A stretch of DNA of 15,319 nt from Candidatus Thorarchaeota archaeon (GTDB lineage Archaea; Asgardarchaeota; Thorarchaeia; Thorarchaeales; Thorarchaeaceae), in assembly GCA_029856425.1 (NCBI GenBank), contig JAHQWZ010000019.1:1-15319 (forward strand). The letters run 5' to 3'. A program made the position numbers and the translations under genes. The notes under the pieces are model-generated. The model was given only the letters and a program-made list of their open reading frames with translations. It was not told the origin of the DNA and made no database searches. Each line of letters starts with the position of its first letter. Position 1 is the first letter of the stretch. Below are positions 13,167 to 15,319 of the stretch, piece after piece.

Positions 13167-13412
13167 TCATTGGTCTTCGAGTAGAGGGTCTCTAGGTTTC
13201 AATTTCCTACCATGCTTATGGCGTCTGGCAAACAAACGGGTAGCCTCCTCTGGACCCACCAACTCTGACACTCTCTTGAAAGATTCAGGGTCGTCTTCCC
13301 TGTCCAGCCATCGCTCAACCTCCTTCGCCACTGAAGGAGTCAGGTCCTTTGCCAGCTTCTTCTTTCGACCCTTTCTGTCCAAATCGAAATCATCTGGTCC
13401 AAGTAGACTCAT
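13167..13412 (-). CDS. Small charged hypothetical protein
   Basis: 81 residues, no membrane segment, nearly half charged. An acidic start (MSLLGPDDFDLD) is followed by basic RKGRKKK, a helical middle (PSVAKEVERWLDREDDPESFKRVSELVGPEEATRLFARR) and a basic end. No family recognised; an RNA- or protein-binding adapter is possible but unsupported. It is the first gene of an operon with the DUF202-like gene. The TATA-like box at 13441-13447 predicts a leader under 15 bases. Confidence 0.6.
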   Translation of the reverse strand: MSLLGPDDFDLDRKGRKKKLAKDLTPSVAKEVERWLDREDDPESFKRVSELVGPEEATRLFARRHKHGRKLKPRDPLLEDQ

Positions 13413-13436
13413 CTTACTCGCTTTCGAATACTGACA

Positions 13437-13451
13437 GGTCGGTTTAAGACC
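13437..13451 (-). promoter_or_regulatory. Promoter of the 13412 operon inside a small palindrome
   Basis: GGTC (13437-13440) and GACC (13448-13451) frame the TATA-like core, which reads TTAAACC on the minus strand. Transcription would start near 13420, just before the ATG at 13412. The symmetric frame could be an operator. Confidence 0.4.
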
Positions 13452-13539
13452 TTATTCATTGCTGACATGCCTAATCAGTACTAGAATCTCAGATTAAACA
13501 ATAGTCCTACAATAACAGAAGTGAGAACACAAAAGAGGG

Positions 13540-13550
13540 GTTAATAACCA
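13540..13550 (+). promoter_or_regulatory. Promoter of the alpha-glucosidase gene
   Basis: GGTTAATAACC is a TATA-like core with symmetric arms GGTTA/TAACC. It is centred about 26 bases before the GTG start at 13571, suggesting a leaderless transcript. AGAGG at 13557-13562 could act as a ribosome site if transcription starts earlier. Confidence 0.4.
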
Positions 13551-13570
13551 AGTCATGAGAGGAATCTCTT

Positions 13571-15277
13571 GTGCCAAGAAAGAACCCCAGAAATCTACCA
13601 TGGTGGAAGAAAACCACCGTCTATCAGATCTATCCACGGAGCTTCAAGGATAGTACGGGCAATGGAATCGGAGATATTCCTGGAATAATCTCTAAACTGG
13701 ACCATTTACAGGACTTAGGAGTCGAAACAATCTGGTTTTCTCCCTTTTTTGCAAGCCCACAGGCCGATCATGGCTATGATGTTGGCGACTATCGAAGTAT
13801 TGCGCCCGAATACGGAACGTTGTCTGACTGTGAAAGACTCATTCATGAGATTCACAGTCGAAACATGTTCGTTGTATTTGATATGGTCCTGAATCACACA
13901 AGCGACCAACACTCTTGGTTTCTAGAGTCACGGTCAAGTCGAGACAATCCAAAACGTGACTGGTACATATGGCGTGGTGGGCAAAAGCCGGAAGGCAAGA
14001 AACCTCCAAACAACTGGAAGGCCTTGGTAGGAGGTTCAGGATGGCATTATGATGGTCTAACAGATCAGTGGTACTGGGCTCAGTTCTTGCCCTTTCAGCC
14101 AGACCTCAATTATCGCAATCCTGATGTGAAGAGGGAGATGTTTGACACTGTTCGATTCTGGCTGGATAATGGTGTTGACGGATTCCGCTTGGACATAATC
14201 AATACGGTATTCGAAGACGAAGAGTTTCGAAACAATCCATTTTCTTGGAGGCTCTTCCCCTCGGAAGATGAACAGAAGAGCTTCTTCCAGAATAAAATCT
14301 ACACTATGAACCATCCTGACAACTATGCTTTCGTAAAGGAACTTCGAAAAGTGATGGATGAGTATTCAGACCCCGAACGATTCCTGGTTGGTGAAATAGG
14401 GGCATCACTTGAAGTCCTTAAGAGATACTATGGTGAGGAGGTAGATGAAACCAGGACCAATGGGCTTCATCTGACATTCCAGTTTCAGTCACTCAATGCA
14501 AATCTTGGTGCCAACGCGTTTTGGGATATAATTAGTAGATATGAGCAGTATTTCACGGAGCCATATACGCCGACTTGGGTGTTTTCCAATCACGATCAAA
14601 TGCGTCGTATCAGTAAACTTGGCAATGACATGAATAAAGCAAAGCTGAATGTGACACTGCAGCTAACCGCAAGAGGGGTCCCTTTCATCTATTATGGCGA
14701 AGAGATTGGTATGTTCAACCATAGGTTTCCACTCAAGACTGCACAAGACCCTGTTGCTTTGAAATACAGTTGGCTTCCTCAATTCTTGGTCAACTTGCTG
14801 ACAAGAAAGGGGACTTTTTCACTCAATCGTGATGACTGCAGGACACCAATGCAATGGGACTCATCACCGAATGCAGGATTCTGTCCGGCTGAGTCGGAAC
14901 CATGGTTACCAGTGGAACCAAGATATGAAACAATTAACGTGGAAAACGAAGAATCGGATCCGAATTCACTATTGCACTGCTACAAAGATCTTCTTCGCCT
15001 CCGTAGGAATACGCCAGCTTTACACTCAGGCTCTCTGCACTTATTAGACTTGTACACACACAGGAAGTTCGTCCTCGCCTACGAACGCAGGCATAATGAG
15101 CATGTGGTACAGATACGGCTGAACTTCTCAAGCAAACCGATTCGGATTGACGAATTCATGGGCGACGGAGAGCTGCTCTTCTCAACGTTAATGGACTCAA
15201 ATCCAGTTCGCAACACTGGAATTCATCTTGAACCTTATCAGGGAATTGTTATTGAAAATCAAATGGACGGCACATGA
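13571..15277 (+). CDS. GH13 alpha-glucosidase / oligo-1,6-glucosidase
   Basis: Retaining glycoside hydrolase releasing glucose from short alpha-linked oligosaccharides, 568 residues, no signal peptide, so cytoplasmic. It begins with the usual WWKKTTVYQIYPRSF. Conserved GH13 regions are intact: DMVLNH (D104, H109), the QPDLN block (176-180) typical of the oligo-1,6-glucosidase group, GFRLDIIN with nucleophile D208, VGEI with acid/base E275, and FSNHDQ with H341 and D342. The residue after the nucleophile is Ile209. In this group Val there is linked to alpha-1,6 and Ala/Thr to alpha-1,4 preference, so an aliphatic side chain hints at alpha-1,6 or mixed use (inference). A C-terminal beta domain covers about 475-565. 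The start codon is GTG. No sugar transporter or regulator is adjacent. Confidence 0.93.
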   Translation: MPRKNPRNLPWWKKTTVYQIYPRSFKDSTGNGIGDIPGIISKLDHLQDLGVETIWFSPFFASPQADHGYDVGDYRSIAPEYGTLSDCERLIHEIHSRNMFVVFDMVLNHTSDQHSWFLESRSSRDNPKRDWYIWRGGQKPEGKKPPNNWKALVGGSGWHYDGLTDQWYWAQFLPFQPDLNYRNPDVKREMFDTVRFWLDNGVDGFRLDIINTVFEDEEFRNNPFSWRLFPSEDEQKSFFQNKIYTMNHPDNYAFVKELRKVMDEYSDPERFLVGEIGASLEVLKRYYGEEVDETRTNGLHLTFQFQSLNANLGANAFWDIISRYEQYFTEPYTPTWVFSNHDQMRRISKLGNDMNKAKLNVTLQLTARGVPFIYYGEEIGMFNHRFPLKTAQDPVALKYSWLPQFLVNLLTRKGTFSLNRDDCRTPMQWDSSPNAGFCPAESEPWLPVEPRYETINVENEESDPNSLLHCYKDLLRLRRNTPALHSGSLHLLDLYTHRKFVLAYERRHNEHVVQIRLNFSSKPIRIDEFMGDGELLFSTLMDSNPVRNTGIHLEPYQGIVIENQMDGT

Positions 15278-15319
15278 CCTTAACAGCTCGGTGCTCTCCG
15301 CTATTCTTATAACCATAAA

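Overview
The window is archaeal. It carries FtsZ, a C-terminally extended Sm/Lsm protein, a two-subunit piece of a 2-oxoacid:ferredoxin oxidoreductase, three enzymes of the methanofuran/tetrahydromethanopterin C1 branch (FwdC, Mch, Ftr), a tRNA-Thr with archaeal features, TATA-like boxes about 25 bp before many starts and a few good Shine-Dalgarno sites. FtsZ, an H4MPT-type C1 pathway, a MoaD/SAMP-like protein and plain heterotroph genes together suggest an uncultured Asgard (Thorarchaeia-like) or euryarchaeal lineage. That placement is inference; no single gene here proves it.

Layout. 1-947: 3' part of ftsZ. 1046-1474 (-): SmAP3-like Lsm protein. 1620-2980 (+): korB-korC, beta and gamma subunits of a 2-oxoacid oxidoreductase, without alpha or delta subunits nearby. 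2977-3255 (-): ubiquitin-like small protein ending in Gly-Gly. 3366-4829 (+): MFS transporter. 4826-5803 (-): CPBP intramembrane protease. 5942-6661 (-): seven-segment membrane protein of unknown role. About 6700-8895 (-): a solitary, unusually long TnpB-type RuvC nuclease gene flanked by matching hairpins, the right one inside its 3' coding end. 8893-9315: AT-rich stretch with one likely small leaderless gene (47 aa) and an inverted repeat. 9316-11151 (-): fwdC-mch operon, divergent from ftr (11290-12186, +). 12291-12368: tRNA-Thr(GGT). 12387-13412 (-): three small genes. 13571-15277 (+): GH13 alpha-glucosidase.

How the genes fit together. FwdC, Ftr and Mch catalyse or support consecutive steps: CO2 or formate level on methanofuran, transfer of formyl to H4MPT, then cyclisation to methenyl-H4MPT. 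They share one divergent promoter region and are surely co-used. KorBC supplies ferredoxin-linked 2-oxoacid chemistry, consistent with an anaerobic metabolism that uses reduced ferredoxin. The GH13 enzyme adds oligosaccharide breakdown.

The strongest candidate for something not well described is the TnpB locus. It is about 700 residues against about 400 for common TnpB, has complete RuvC and zinc-finger residues, no TnpA and no CRISPR array, and has hairpins at both ends. Its predicted guide RNA would run into the promoter of the membrane-protein gene.
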